This document shows positions 44,365-55,595 of a stretch of DNA of 64,000 bases, one piece after another. The notes beneath the pieces were generated by a model, which was given only the letters and a program-made list of their open reading frames with translations, was not told the origin of the DNA and ran no database searches. The stretch is from positions 1,116,001 to 1,180,000 of the forward strand of contig JAAVVG010000001.1 in assembly GCA_012976225.1 (NCBI GenBank), read 5' to 3'. The translations under genes and the position numbers were made by a program. The stretch comes from Golubevia sp. BC0850 (Eukaryota; Basidiomycota; Exobasidiomycetes; Golubeviales; Golubeviaceae). The stretch's first letter is position 1. Each line of letters opens with the position of its first letter.

Positions 44365-47069
44365 CTAGTATTGACGTTTGAAAGGAGGGACGGCCTTGCA
44401 TTCATTCTCGTCTAGGGTCGTTCCAATGACTTCACGGTATGTGAGCTGGACCTTGTCGTTCTGTCCCTTCTGGTGAGAGAGTGTGTCTGTGGAAGGAAAG
44501 AAAGTCGAGTCGGGATCGCAAGAAAAGAGTGGAAAGACAAAGAAGTCAGCGATGCCTTTCTTATCGCAAGAAGAAGATAGTTTTTTTTCTACTTACGCTT
44601 CATCCATTTCTCGTCATCTCTGCATAGAAGCGAGGAGAGGGGAAAAGAAAGGGGGGAAAAGGATTGAAACTCGTGAGATGAGAGACTGCTATGATTGAAG
44701 AGGTCGAGTTCAAAATCCGGCATGTGAAGCTCGAGGAAGAACCTCACCTGTCTGGATAATCCTCTCTGGCGTGAGCTCCACGAGATTCGTGACGAGCAGC
44801 AGCAGAGTGCATAGTCTGAGTGGCACAAGTCAACATGTTACGAAGCTCGAGAGTTTCGGTCAAGTCACTACAAGGGGGAACAGAAGGCGAAAATTCTTCG
44901 GGTCAGTGAAAGCAGCCCTAACTCTCGCTCTGATAAAGTTCAAACATCTCGTCTTAATCCTACTTTCTCATTCTACTCACCTGTTCCAGATCATACTCTT
45001 GTCAGTGACTCCGACTTGTGGGAATGAGTCGTAAACCTTGTCAATCTTCTCCTTTCCTTCATCTAGAGTCGACTGCATCCTGAAGACAGCGGCATCTGAC
45101 TGCATGACTCTCTGCATGTCATTTCTGATGACGGCAGTTGGCTTTGGTCCATTGGAGTTCCTGATCCAGTCCAAGTCGTTGATGGCTTGAGCTCCGGCGT
45201 CTCCAGATAGAGGCTTGTGAGGCTTTCCAGGGGTCAAGTTCTCCTTGATGTGGTTGGCACAGGCTCTTCCGAAGACGACGATGTCTAGAAGTGAGTTGGC
45301 TCCTAATCTGTTAGCCCCATGAACGGAGACACAGGCAGTTTCTCCGGCGGCGTATAGACCTGGGACGACCTCGTCCTTTCCGTCAGCAGTCTGTCTGATG
45401 ACTTCTCCAGTGTATTTGGTTGGAATTCCTCCCATGTTGTAGTGCACTGTTGGCAAGACCGGGATTGGCTCCTTGGTGACGTCGACTCCAGCAAAGATAG
45501 CAGCGGTTTCAGAGATACCTGGGAGACGTTCGTGTAGAACCTCAGGAGGCAAGTGAGAGAGTTGAAGGTAGATGTGATCTTTCTCTGGTCCAACTCCACG
45601 TCCTTCCCTGATTTCGATGGTCATGGATCTCGAGACGACATCACGAGAAGCTAGATCCTTGGCAGTTGGGGCGTAACGTTCCATGAAACGTTCTCCTTCA
45701 GAGTTGAGAAGGTATCCTCCCTCTCCACGAGATCCTTCAGTGATTAGACATCCAGCTCCGTAGATACCAGTTGGGTGGAACTGAACGAACTCCAGATCTT
45801 GAAGTGGGAGACCAGCTCTTGAGACCATGGCCATTCCATCTCCGGTACAGGTGTGAGCTGAAGTTGCAGAGAAGTAAGCCTTTCCGTATCCTCCAGTTGC
45901 CAGAACGGTCTTGTGAGATCTGAATCTGTGAAGAGTTCCGTCTTCCATGTTGAGAGCGATGACTCCGACACATTCTCCGTCCTCCATGATGAGGTCCATA
46001 GCGAAGTATTCGATGAAGAAATTGGTGTTGTGACGAAGAGATTGTCCGTAAAGAGTGTGCAGCATGGCATGACCAGTACGATCGGCAGCGGCAGCACATC
46101 GATAGGCTTGTCCTCCCTTTCCGAAATCTAAAGATTGTCCTCCGAAAGCTCTTTGGTAGATCTTTCCTTCCTTGGTACGGGAGAAGGGAAGTCCGAAGTG
46201 CTCTAGCTCGATGACAGTACGAGGAGCTTCACGACACATGTAGTGGATAGCATCTTGATCTCCTAGCCAATCGGAACCTTTGACAGTGTCGTACATGTGC
46301 CATCTCCAATCGTCCTCAGTCACTGGAAGATGAATAGAGAGGAAAGAGGAAGAGGTCAGCTTGATGTGGTAAGCTTTGGTAGGAAGGTCTCTCCCGATAG
46401 TGATGCCTCCCATGCAGGTCTAGGTATCAAGAAAGGGTCTATAACCAAAATTCTAGAAGGTCGGTTTCTTCCCCTTGACGTCAGAAGAGAGATAGCGGTT
46501 CTGTCGCTGCTATATCTTCCTTTCTTCCTTCCTTCCTCTTCCCCACACTTGCCACCTCAGCACGCCTTCTGTCATGATTCCTGTCGCTACTCACTGTTAC
46601 CAAGAGCAGCATTGATTCCTCCTTGAGCAGCTACAGTATGGGAACGAGTTGGGAAGAGCTTTGTGATACAAGCAGTGTTCAACCCAGCCTCAGCCAAACC
46701 GAAGGCAGCACGAAGACCTGAACCTCCAGCTCCGACAACGACGGCATCGTATCTTTGGAAACGAGAAGGTAAGTAATTAAGTTGGATAAGTAAGTGAGTG
46801 GAAGCGAAGAGCATGATCGAAGTCCTATTAGAAGAAGTTCTTCTACTTCCTTCCCGTCTTACTCACTCGTGGTCGATGACAGGGTAACCTTTGGCAGCAT
46901 CTAGAGGAGTTGGGGCTTCCTTAGCTCTAAGAGGTTGACTTGCGATGATTCTTGAGACTGAAGGAGTAGTAGAGAAGTTACGAGAGCGAACCAAGGAGGA
47001 GGTGGAAGCTGAAGGGCGGTTGGAGGAAGAAAGAGCAGCACGACCCAAAGTGCGACCGAAGGAGATCAT
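44365..47069 (-). CDS. SDH1: Succinate dehydrogenase flavoprotein subunit
   Basis: Six exons (47069-46867, 46752-46595, 46322-44981, 44867-44748, 44619-44597, 44486-44365) join in phase to 655 residues, the normal length. It oxidises succinate to fumarate in complex II of the mitochondrial inner membrane and the TCA cycle. An Arg/Ser-rich presequence with RNFSTT is followed by the FAD Rossmann motif [35 protein letters not shown] carries the His that binds FAD covalently. Further family motifs are [31 protein letters not shown] and [20 protein letters not shown]. The protein ends in FKRQY where other SDH1 proteins have a similar basic-aromatic tail. Exon 5 is only 23 nt, and dropping it would shift the frame. 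Confidence 0.97.
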
Positions 47070-47406
47070 CTTGAGGGCTTCACCGATTGATTGGATTGGA
47101 TTGGTGACTGCTTTGTAGATGTTAAAGTAGGGCGAAGGATTATGTAGAATAAGAGGGTAAAGGTCGAGGGCAAGATGTCAGCCTTGTCAACCGGGCTCAC
47201 CCATGCAGCCAAATTAGCCAACCAGCGAGCTCTGACTAAGCAACCCCCCTTTTCTTCTCGCATCTCTTCTTGCTTTTATTTCAAAAGCCTAAAGACTGGA
47301 TGTTAAACGGTGACTATTCAGTATCAAGGCCCAAAAGTACAAGCTGGAAACAAAAGGTGGAATCTCTATAAAAAAACGAATCAAATCTCATCCTTCTATC
47401 CCCTCA
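47070..47406. promoter_or_regulatory. SDH1 promoter and DUR3 3' flank
   Basis: This 337-bp gap on the 5' side of SDH1 must hold its promoter. The left part is the 3' flank of DUR3, which lies head to tail with... its stop at 47407 faces the SDH1 start. No specific regulatory site is recognised. Confidence 0.4.
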
Positions 47407-50400
47407 TCACTTGTTCATCTCAACTTTCCCGTTCCCACCCTTCAGATCCTTTCCAATTCCTTTGAAAATGTCACCAAGAGCTTCACGACTCTCCCAGATG
47501 GGCAGAAGAATGCATACTCCGCACGAGAAAAAGAGCCAGGCGATCGAGATTGAGATCCAAGCTCCAAGACCTGCTGCAGTCCAAACACGTGGGATGACTG
47601 AAAGATAGCAAGAAAAAGAGGAGAGGACAAGAAGAGTCAGAAAAGAACAGGAGGAATAGAAGTAGGCGACGTCCATCCGTTGTTGACACTAATCGCTGCC
47701 GACTCTCTTGCTGCCGCTCGGGGCAAAGATCTACGTTCTACTCACCAGCCATACAAGGAACGAAAACAATGAGAATGAAAGTCAAAGCCAAGGCGCCTGT
47801 TCTAGCCAGCTTGAAAGATTCGTTCAATTTACTGATCTCTTCAGCTCCGAGACCGTCTCCAGTTTTTTGATGAGCTCCACCTTTTTCCAAAGCAGCAACG
47901 ACTTGGGCTGAGTGATCCTCAGATATGGTTTTCTCGTCCATTGGAGACTCCATTCCTGCCTTTTCTGGGCTCTCAGGAGTGTGAGATTCTTTTTCGGTTG
48001 GAGTCGAGGCTGGAGAAGCTTCTCCGATAGCTCTTGTGATACCAAAGTCGAACTTGCTTGGTTTGGAGTAGTTGAATGAGAGACAGATGATGGTAGGAAC
48101 GATGATGGAAACTAAATTACCAGCTACTAGAGGGTTGTCGCTGCCCGTAGTAGCGACAGTCAAGGAGCCCTCTAGCTTCGCTGCAGAGACCAGCCAGGTC
48201 ATTACACCTAAGACCAATCCTGAGAGAGCACCGATGATGGCACCTAGAAGGAGAAGAGAGAACAAAAGAGGAAGATGAGAATGCGAGTTAAGAATGAGAG
48301 ACGAGGGAAAGAGGCTCACTCACCTGTTCCGTTCGCATTTGAAAGTGTGATGCAAGAGAAGATGGGGAACACAGCTGGAGCAACGGCGATTCCCATAAAG
48401 GTGTAGATCCAACCTGGAAAGAGTGGTGAAAGAAAATTTGAACAGGAAGGAAGGTCAGCAAAGCAAGAGGTCGTGGCGAGAGAGAAGTTCATCCCTGAGT
48501 AGCTTCCTCACCAAGACTGATTCCAGCGTAATAGAAGATAGTTCCCAGACAACCCATTGCGATGGCCCAGAATCCAACAGTAAAGCGAGCAGCCCAGCCA
48601 ATCTCATTCTTGGAAGCAGTTGGACGAATGTAAGGCTGGTAGACATCGAAGGTCAGAACACTACTGACGGCGATGAGTTGAGCTGCGGATGAAGAGGTTA
48701 CCGCTAGGTAGAGTAGGACAAGCATAGCAGCCGCACCTGACTTTCCGAGAAGAGCTGCTGCCGCTGCTGGAGCTGGAAGTCCTGCTGAAATGTCTGCAGC
48801 TGAGAGCATGGCCATCAAGGGGTCGTTTCCCATGAGAGCTCTGGCTCCTAGGCCTAAAGCTGATGCCATCGTCATTGGAACCGCCCACCAGGCTGAAAAG
48901 GAAGGAGAGAAAAGGCAAGATGAAGGGTCAGGCAAGAGCGAAAGCTGAAGTAAAGGCGACGCGATGCTGTGCCGCTCACCCATTCCACCGAGAATGAAAG
49001 CTTTGGTGCTAGTCGAGGGATTGGATGCGATACCTCTTTGATGGTAGCTCTGATCGGCAAACACAGTGGCGAAGTTTCTGAATCGGGAAAGGGGGGAGAA
49101 GCATGAGATTCAGCCCTCCTTTCCAGGGTTTCTGAACAATTCCTTCTCTCAACTCACCCGCATATATTAATGATTCCAAACTTCAATCCAGGCCTAGAAC
49201 AGAAAGATCAGGAGAAAAGGCGACTGTGTTAGTGTTGGGGGTTTCCTCCGATGCATTTGATGTTAGGGGATGCTAAGGGATTGTTTCTTAAGCAACGAAG
49301 ACTTAAAGCTTGTCAGCGCAAACTCACAAACTCCTGAAAGTCAAATAAGATCCTCCCCCGCCGTTTCCATCGACAGGAGCCATGACTCTTGCTTTCTCTA
49401 GAAGAGCTGCGACTTTCTGAGGACTACCTAGGAAGTCTCCATTTCCTCCAGTTGCGTAAACTGTGAAAGCGAACACCAAGATTAAGACTAGCAGAACGAC
49501 AGTATGAGAGTAATCGGCAAGCAGAGTAGATCTCATTCCTCCAACCAGAGCATAGACTGCTACTGAAAGGGGAGTCAGCCAGACGGCGGCCATGATAGGC
49601 ATTCCAGTAAGACTGAGAAGAGCCGAAGAAGTTGGTTAGTGGGTTGAAAGGGGCTTCAAAGTATCTCAAAGGCTGCGTGGTACTCACGAATTGACAGTCT
49701 CTGCTCCTCCGACCACCAACATAGCCGACACAAGAGCATTGGTAGCCAATGCGAAGCACTTAGGGATAAAGGAGAAAGTTGAAGTTAGAAAAGGAGCTCC
49801 TTGAACACGAACTCCGAAGGCAAGACTCACCAGAAAGACGACGTGAGCCAAAGTTCCCCATCTCGCCTTGATGATTTGAAGATAGGTAGTAGCAAAAGGA
49901 GCGTTGATCTTTGTTTTACAGGAAATCATAGCGAACAACAAGACTTGAACAGTTGCGCCTCTATTGAAAAAAATGAGGCGTCGAAGGTCAATCAGAACGG
50001 ACGCTCGTCAAGGTTTTGAACGTCTCTTTCTACTCACGAGGCATACCAGTAAGAACCAGATACTCCAACTCTAGTAGCGACTGCAGAGCTTTGCAACAGA
50101 GTGGCAGCCCAAGTCCAGGCCGAAACGATACCAGAAGCAATCAGTCCAGATTTGACCGATCTGGATGCTGAAGAGAATTCGTCGTTGTTGGAAGCATCGA
50201 TTCCAGTGTATCTCTTCTGGAGGAAGGAAATCCCTACCATCACAAGAGAGAATCCAAGCCCCAAGGCGATGACTGTGGCCCATCCGGCACTGTTCAAGGG
50301 TGCAGAAGGAGAGAGAGTGGTGAGTCGCCAAAATCGAATGAGAGTCATCGTCGCAATCTCGAAGCTCCCAGAAGAAGAACAAGGCACATTTTGAGTTTTG

Positions 50401-50458
50401 TTATCTCTCTTTGAGACTAAACTTACCTGCTCGGGAGGACTTGAGCGACTGAACTCAT
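47407..50458 (-). CDS. DUR3: Urea/H+ symporter of the sodium:solute symporter family
   Basis: Eleven exons close in phase to 687 residues: 50458-50427, 50289-50038, 49960-49831, 49758-49688, 49612-49328, 49194-49159, 49077-48980, 48892-48512, 48413-48324, 48243-47746 and 47597-47407. The protein has about 15 hydrophobic helices. Segments typical of fungal DUR3 include SGIVSAWTWAATLLQSS, GVSGSYWYASGATVQ, ADYSHTVVLLVLI, NFATVFADQSYHQRGIAS and SSAAQLIAVSSVLTFDVYQ. DUR3 takes up urea, and polyamines in yeast, across the plasma membrane and is usually induced under nitrogen limitation. Between late helices there is a Lys/Glu/Ser-rich cytosolic loop, a plausible phosphorylation and ubiquitination site. 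Exon 6 is only 36 nt. No nitrogen-control site was established in the 460-bp promoter. Confidence 0.94.
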
Positions 50459-50919
50459 AGTTGCGCGAATCCAAAAACTAGGGGTAAGATGGGAGGGCGG
50501 AGGGGTGATTTGATTTCGGAGGAGAGGTTTGAGTATAGGAAAGGGAGGAGGTTGAGAAGAAGTTCCTTCAAATTTCGACTTGGTTCCTTATATAGTTTTT
50601 GGAGAGGTAAGAACTCGCGCCTCGTGAAAAGGTACCGAGCTCCAACAGAGATAAGGAAGTAAGAAGAGAGATAAGGGATTTGAGAAGAGATTCTCCGATC
50701 CTTCTTCCGGTTCTCTCCTTCTTAGGCTTGGTCTCGTGAGCTGTTGTAGATGTGTAAATCCGATTATTTTTTGCCATCCTCGACTGTCGAGGCCGAAGGG
50801 GGCTGAAAGTGGAGAGACTGCAAGAGGATTTGGGAGAGGACAATCTCTTCTCGACACACAATCTACCTCCGACCACAACCTCATCCTCTTCTTTCAACCG
50901 CCCTTCGACCGGAGTCGAG
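50459..50919. promoter_or_regulatory. Divergent DUR3 / CEG1 promoter region
   Basis: This 461-bp region separates the start codons of DUR3 (minus) and the guanylyltransferase gene (plus). Short GATAAG elements occur near 50650 and 50666 on the reverse strand (read as CTTATC), the kind of site used by nitrogen GATA factors. Such hexamers are common by chance, so this is only suggestive for DUR3. Confidence 0.4.
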
Positions 50920-53255
50920 ATGGTGGGAATGCAACAGCAGCAAGCAAGATCTATGGTCCCGGACATTCCAGGTCACCTTTTGCGGATAGATGGACCTCCA
51001 GAAGAAAGTCAGAAGCTGGGTCATTTGAGGGAACATGTTAGCAATCTCTGTGGATTGAGTCATAGCAGGTGAGTGGACATACAAGGAGCAGAGAGAAAAG
51101 AAGCCACCTTCAGTTGAATCAATATCATAGGCGGGAACAAAGGGAAGGGAGAGAGGAAGACTGGGGTGAGATGCTTCAGCTTGAGCTCGAGCTTGAGAAG
51201 AAGTATCTTCAATTATCATCTCACATGCTCCTTGTACCTTATCATTGAATTAAACCTTAGATTCCCTGGAGCCCAGCCAGTATCTTTCGATAGGTACTCG
51301 ATACCTCTGCTCCAATCCGAAGAGTGAGTCCAAAGCAAAAGAAACCTACCTTCCTATCCTCAATCTCATGACAGACCTCTAATGCTGGATCTTTCCTTTC
51401 TCATCTACCAATGGAACTTGGACTCGAACTTTCACTTCAAATTCCCGCTCGTCTCAGCTACTGGGTATGCGAGAAATCAGATGGTCAGAGAGTCCTGATC
51501 CTCATCCTGGTCAATCAAATGACTAAGGTTCAAGAGGTCTTCCTCATTGATCGAAAGAACGATTATCGTCAAGTTAACAATCTACGCTTCCCTCATCATG
51601 CGAAGGAGGAGATGAGGAATCATACCTTGTTGGATGGGGAGTTGGTTTTGGATAGAGATCCTCGGACTGGTTCAGTGAGTTTTGGGTTCGAGCGATCTAG
51701 GGAAAGGTCGCTTTGCCATGGATGAAGTTGAAAGTAACAGATAGATTGGAAAGTCTTCAGAGAGGATGAACTCCATCTGGGGTCGAAGCAATAGAGATCC
51801 CCCAGCGTGAAGTGAAGTAGAGCAAGAGCTGCTAACTGTTGTTCCTTCCGACTCCCTTTCGTTCTGTTACAGCTCAAACTTCGACTGCTTCTTTTTGACT
51901 GCGTGGTGCTAGATCGCGAGAGCATGACTTCCAAGCCATTGATGAAACGATATGGAGTGAGTGGTTCGTTTCTCTTCCATCATCAGAACCTCTCTCTAAG
52001 CTTGCAATTCTGATCACACAACTTACCTTTCCGCTTGGTATTTGATTCCTTTTCTGATCGTCAGAGACTGAAAACATACATCTTCGAGCCTTACTTCGAA
52101 AACCTCAAAACTCAGGGTGCAAGCCTAGGACCTCAACCCTTCGAGTGAGTTTCCTCCTTTCCCTAAGTCCCCTTCATATTCAAAGTCCTTCATTCACCTC
52201 ACTGTGCTGAGTTTCCTCCTTCCGCCTCTTTTTGCTGTCCTTCTCCTTCGTCAGAGTCAAAGTCAAGGAGATGGATCTAGGCTACTCGTTAGAATATGTT
52301 CTCGCCCATCGAATGCCAGCTCTACAGCATGATAGCGATGGTCTCATTTTCACTTGCTTGAGTAGTGGATACATCATGGGAACTGATGAGAAAATGTGAG
52401 TTGAAGCTTCGGATTCGGTTTCCAACCTTTAGTCGATCGATGCGAGCTGGATGAGGAGACTGAACAACCAATTGCCTCTTTTAACTTTCCCTTTCATCTT
52501 CAGCCTCAAGTGGAAACCTCCCTCAGAAAACACAATCGATTTCAAACTTCGTCTAAAGTTCCCACCGGATCTGACAGCTGATCCAAACGGACGACTTCCA
52601 GACTTGACAGTGAAGCCGATCTTCTTGTTAGATCAATACATGGGTGGAAATGATAGATATGAATACTTCGATTGGTTATGGATGGACGATGAAGAATGGG
52701 AACAGTGAGTACTGTGTTCTGAGCTGTCTTCTCTCTGCTTTCTTGAATGTGCGACTGACCTTTACACGCTTTCCCAACCTTCTTCAGGCATCGAGATAGT
52801 GGAACAGAACTCAACGATAAGATTGTAGAATGTTATTGGGAAGCTGGAACCACTCATCTTGAACCTGGACAAACAGAAGCTGAAATCGTTCCTCCTAGGT
52901 GGCGATTTCATCGAATTAGAGATGACAAGACAGATGGAAATCATTCGAGTGTGGTGGAGAAGATATTGAGAAGTATTCAGGATGGGGTAGAAAAGGAAGA
53001 TGTGAGTAAGAGGGAATGGAGGTCAAGAGATGACCAAACCACTGACTTGATTTCCCCGATTTGTTTTGCTCTCCTCCTCTCCAGCTTCTTCTAGCAGCAC
53101 CCTCTATTCGTGCAGCTTGGAAATCAAAAGAAAGAGAAGCCATCAGAAATGGAAGCTTTGTCCCTGCTACCCTGGGTCGAAATCCTCACCGAATCAATTG
53201 GGGAGGTGGACGAGGTCCATCAATCCGAGAAGGTCCTCAAGGGGTCTTACGATGA
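50920..53255 (+). CDS. CEG1: mRNA guanylyltransferase (capping enzyme alpha subunit)
   Basis: Nine exons (50920-51068, 51261-51323, 51458-51674, 51873-51956, 52065-52144, 52255-52395, 52504-52704, 52788-53001, 53085-53255) join in phase to 439 residues, close to yeast Ceg1. It transfers GMP to the 5' diphosphate end of nascent nuclear mRNA. The nucleotidyltransferase motifs are complete: I, EKSDGQR with the Lys that binds GMP; III, LLDGELVLD; IIIa, LRLLLFDCVV; IV, HDSDGLIFT; V, ILKWKPP; and an OB-fold domain that ends near ECYWEAGTTH and VPPRWRFHRIRDDK. There is no triphosphatase domain, as usual in fungi, where a separate Cet1 supplies it. The ATG at 50929 is an alternative start. Confidence 0.95.
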
Positions 53256-53361
53256 AGCCCTTGACTTCACACTTTTAAAAAATTACAATCTAGGGTTGTT
53301 CTTTTGTGTAGAAATACAAGTTGTTAGGATCAGACCAATTTTCTCTCTTCTCATTCTCCTT

Positions 53362-55251
53362 TCATCCTCTCATTCTAGCTGGAACCCATCTTCTAATCGC
53401 AACTTCTCGGACTTCAAAACTTTTTCCTTCTTTCAAATTTCGAATGAATTCTTCTGGAGTTGAGAGGGATGAAGTGGGCGTTTTGGATAGAGGAGGGATG
53501 TGGATGTGACAAAGGATTAAGGTCTGAAAGGGAGAAGAGAGGGGGGTGCGGTTAGAATCGAGCTACAGAATTTCCTTTGTACTGCGCATCATACACATCT
53601 TGTAATTTTAATCTTTCAATCATTATTTGCTGTATTCACCTTTTGGACTTGACTGTTGACTCTGTTCATAGTACTGAACCAAACCCAGCTTTTTTCTCCA
53701 TAGGAAGGATGCTTATTGAAGGGAGATGATTCCTCATCTTTTGGATCTGAATAGACAGGGATTACTAAAACAGCAAACCTGGGAGAGGTAGAAGCATGAT
53801 CAGTATCGATTGAAGGAACAGAATATATTCTCGTCTTCCAACTCACTCTGCGTGTCCGAAGACAGGTCCCTTCTTGTAGAGCAACCAATCCACACAGAAC
53901 TTGCTTCCTGATCTGACCACCCATCCTAGAGATCTGAAATGATGATATGCAATGTAATGAAGGAGGAAAGGATTGTCTGGTCTTGCCCAGCTGGATTCTA
54001 GAGTCGTTAGAGAATCGGGAAGACCTTTGGTTGCGGAGCTTGGAGAAAGATGAGAGAATCCACGAATGGAAAGTGGTAGAGAAGAGTGAAGGAGTAAAGA
54101 GTAAAGATCTGATATAGAAAGGACCGAATCCTGAGAAATTAAAATGGGTCGTAAGAAGAAGGGTATGGGAGTCAATAAAGAACGCTTGGGGTTTTTGAGA
54201 TTTCCAATCTTGGGAAAAGGTACTCACATTCTGATCTCTAACTTCTAAACAATCCATCATTCCAGCCAAGAAAAAAGTTTCTTCCCTAGAGAGAACGAAT
54301 CTTTCCAATTGTTCTACTTCTACGTCCATGATGTCTTCTTCATCTGGTTCTTGAGGTTCTCCTCCAATTGGTCGTCTTGCTTTAGCAGCAGGTTTGAAAT
54401 AGATAAGACCTGGAATATGTTCCCCATAAGTGTCACCGATTTGAGCTTCGTTGGATTCAAGTCCTTGAAGAGAGGAAGGAAGATCTCTTTCTTCTAATTC
54501 TCCTCCTAAAGCAACGATTCCATCTGGAAGTTGAGTTCCAGCTCGTACTGCCAATCTGGCTCTTTCGATTTTGGCAGCTTGACGTTCTTTCCTACGTAGG
54601 GCTGTTAGCTCTTCTGGGGTGTAAGCTGGAAAAGATGAGAGGGACATGGAGAGGTGTGTTAGAAGGTAGCTCTCCCTCTCTCCTGTGTTCTAACCACCTT
54701 ATTCCCTGCATCTTTGGCTCATCTTAGATCCAGTTAGCCATGATCTGATCAAATTTCAACTGACCAATTCCACCTCTCTCTCTAACTTTTCTGACTTTTT
54801 CCTTTCCCATTTCTCTTTCCCTCCAAGTAGGTTCACTTCTACTCAGATTTCCCTTTCCAAAGAAACCTCTTTGCCAAAGTAATTTTCTAGCTAATTCCAT
54901 TTGATCTATCGGAACGTAGACTAAATTTGTGAGAGGATCCCAATGAGCTATGACTTTGGTTTCTTCTTTATGACTGGAAGTTGAAGTTGAAGAGAAGATA
55001 AACGAAGTTGTCCATTCTAACCATCCTTGTGTGGTTTTTTGATTCTTGTTGAGTTTGCTGTTGCTATTCTTGTTATTGGAAGATTGAATTGGTTGATTAG
55101 AATTTAGAATTGGAAGTTGATTTGAGTAAAGATTGTTTTTGGCCAAAGATCCTTTCTTCCCAATTCCCGATGAGTTAGCTGAAGCTGGAAGTGATCCAAA
55201 ATTGGTCAAACCAGCCGGTGGCTTGGTTCGATGTCTACTTCGAGGCGCCAT
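53362..55251 (-). CDS. SEN2: tRNA-splicing endonuclease catalytic subunit Sen2
   Basis: Five exons (55251-54765, 54625-54228, 54130-53847, 53778-53640, 53523-53362) join in phase to 489 residues. The N-terminal part has [20 protein letters not shown], a Sen2 hallmark, and then [20 protein letters not shown] and [15 protein letters not shown]. The C-terminal nuclease fold has [18 protein letters not shown], then the catalytic Tyr and His in [16 protein letters not shown] and the catalytic Lys in SQVQKTLILCHI. The triad is intact. Sen2 cuts the 5' splice site of intron-containing pre-tRNAs. The first intron uses an unusual GTCAGT donor, and a decoy ATG sits in its pyrimidine tract at 54647. A model starting there would lose the N-terminal domain. 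The gene converges on CEG1 with about 100 bp between stops. Confidence 0.9.
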
Positions 55252-55595
55252 TCAGACGGTCAACGTGAGAGCTGGGTACAGGGTGGTGATGGTTGGGACA
55301 ACAGGAGAGCGCTGCCTCTTCCTTGCAACCATGGCATATGGCACTCAAAACTCAACAAATCATCAAGAATCATTCAAAAGTAAGATAGAAAGTCTCCCAG
55401 AAGATGAGACTTCCTCAGAAATTGGACAGACGAGGAGGCTTAGAAAGAGAGCCAACTGAAAAAGGTGAGCAAAAAGGAGTCGAAGTTTTGAATCCAGGTT
55501 GAAATATAGATCGTGTATAAGACAATAGAAAATAAGAAACCCAAAATGAAATGATACAAGTACAAGTACAAGAATAAAATTACAATTCTTTCGAG
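55252..55595. other. SEN2 promoter and JmjC gene 3' flank
   Basis: This 344-bp gap separates the SEN2 start from the stop of the same-strand JmjC gene. A short GTACAA repeat lies at about 55556-55572. No gene is visible. Confidence 0.45.

Noticed and set aside
45737-46131. Frames of about 70-120 codons overlapping SDH1 on both strands
   Set aside because: They are shadows of a highly conserved SDH1 exon.
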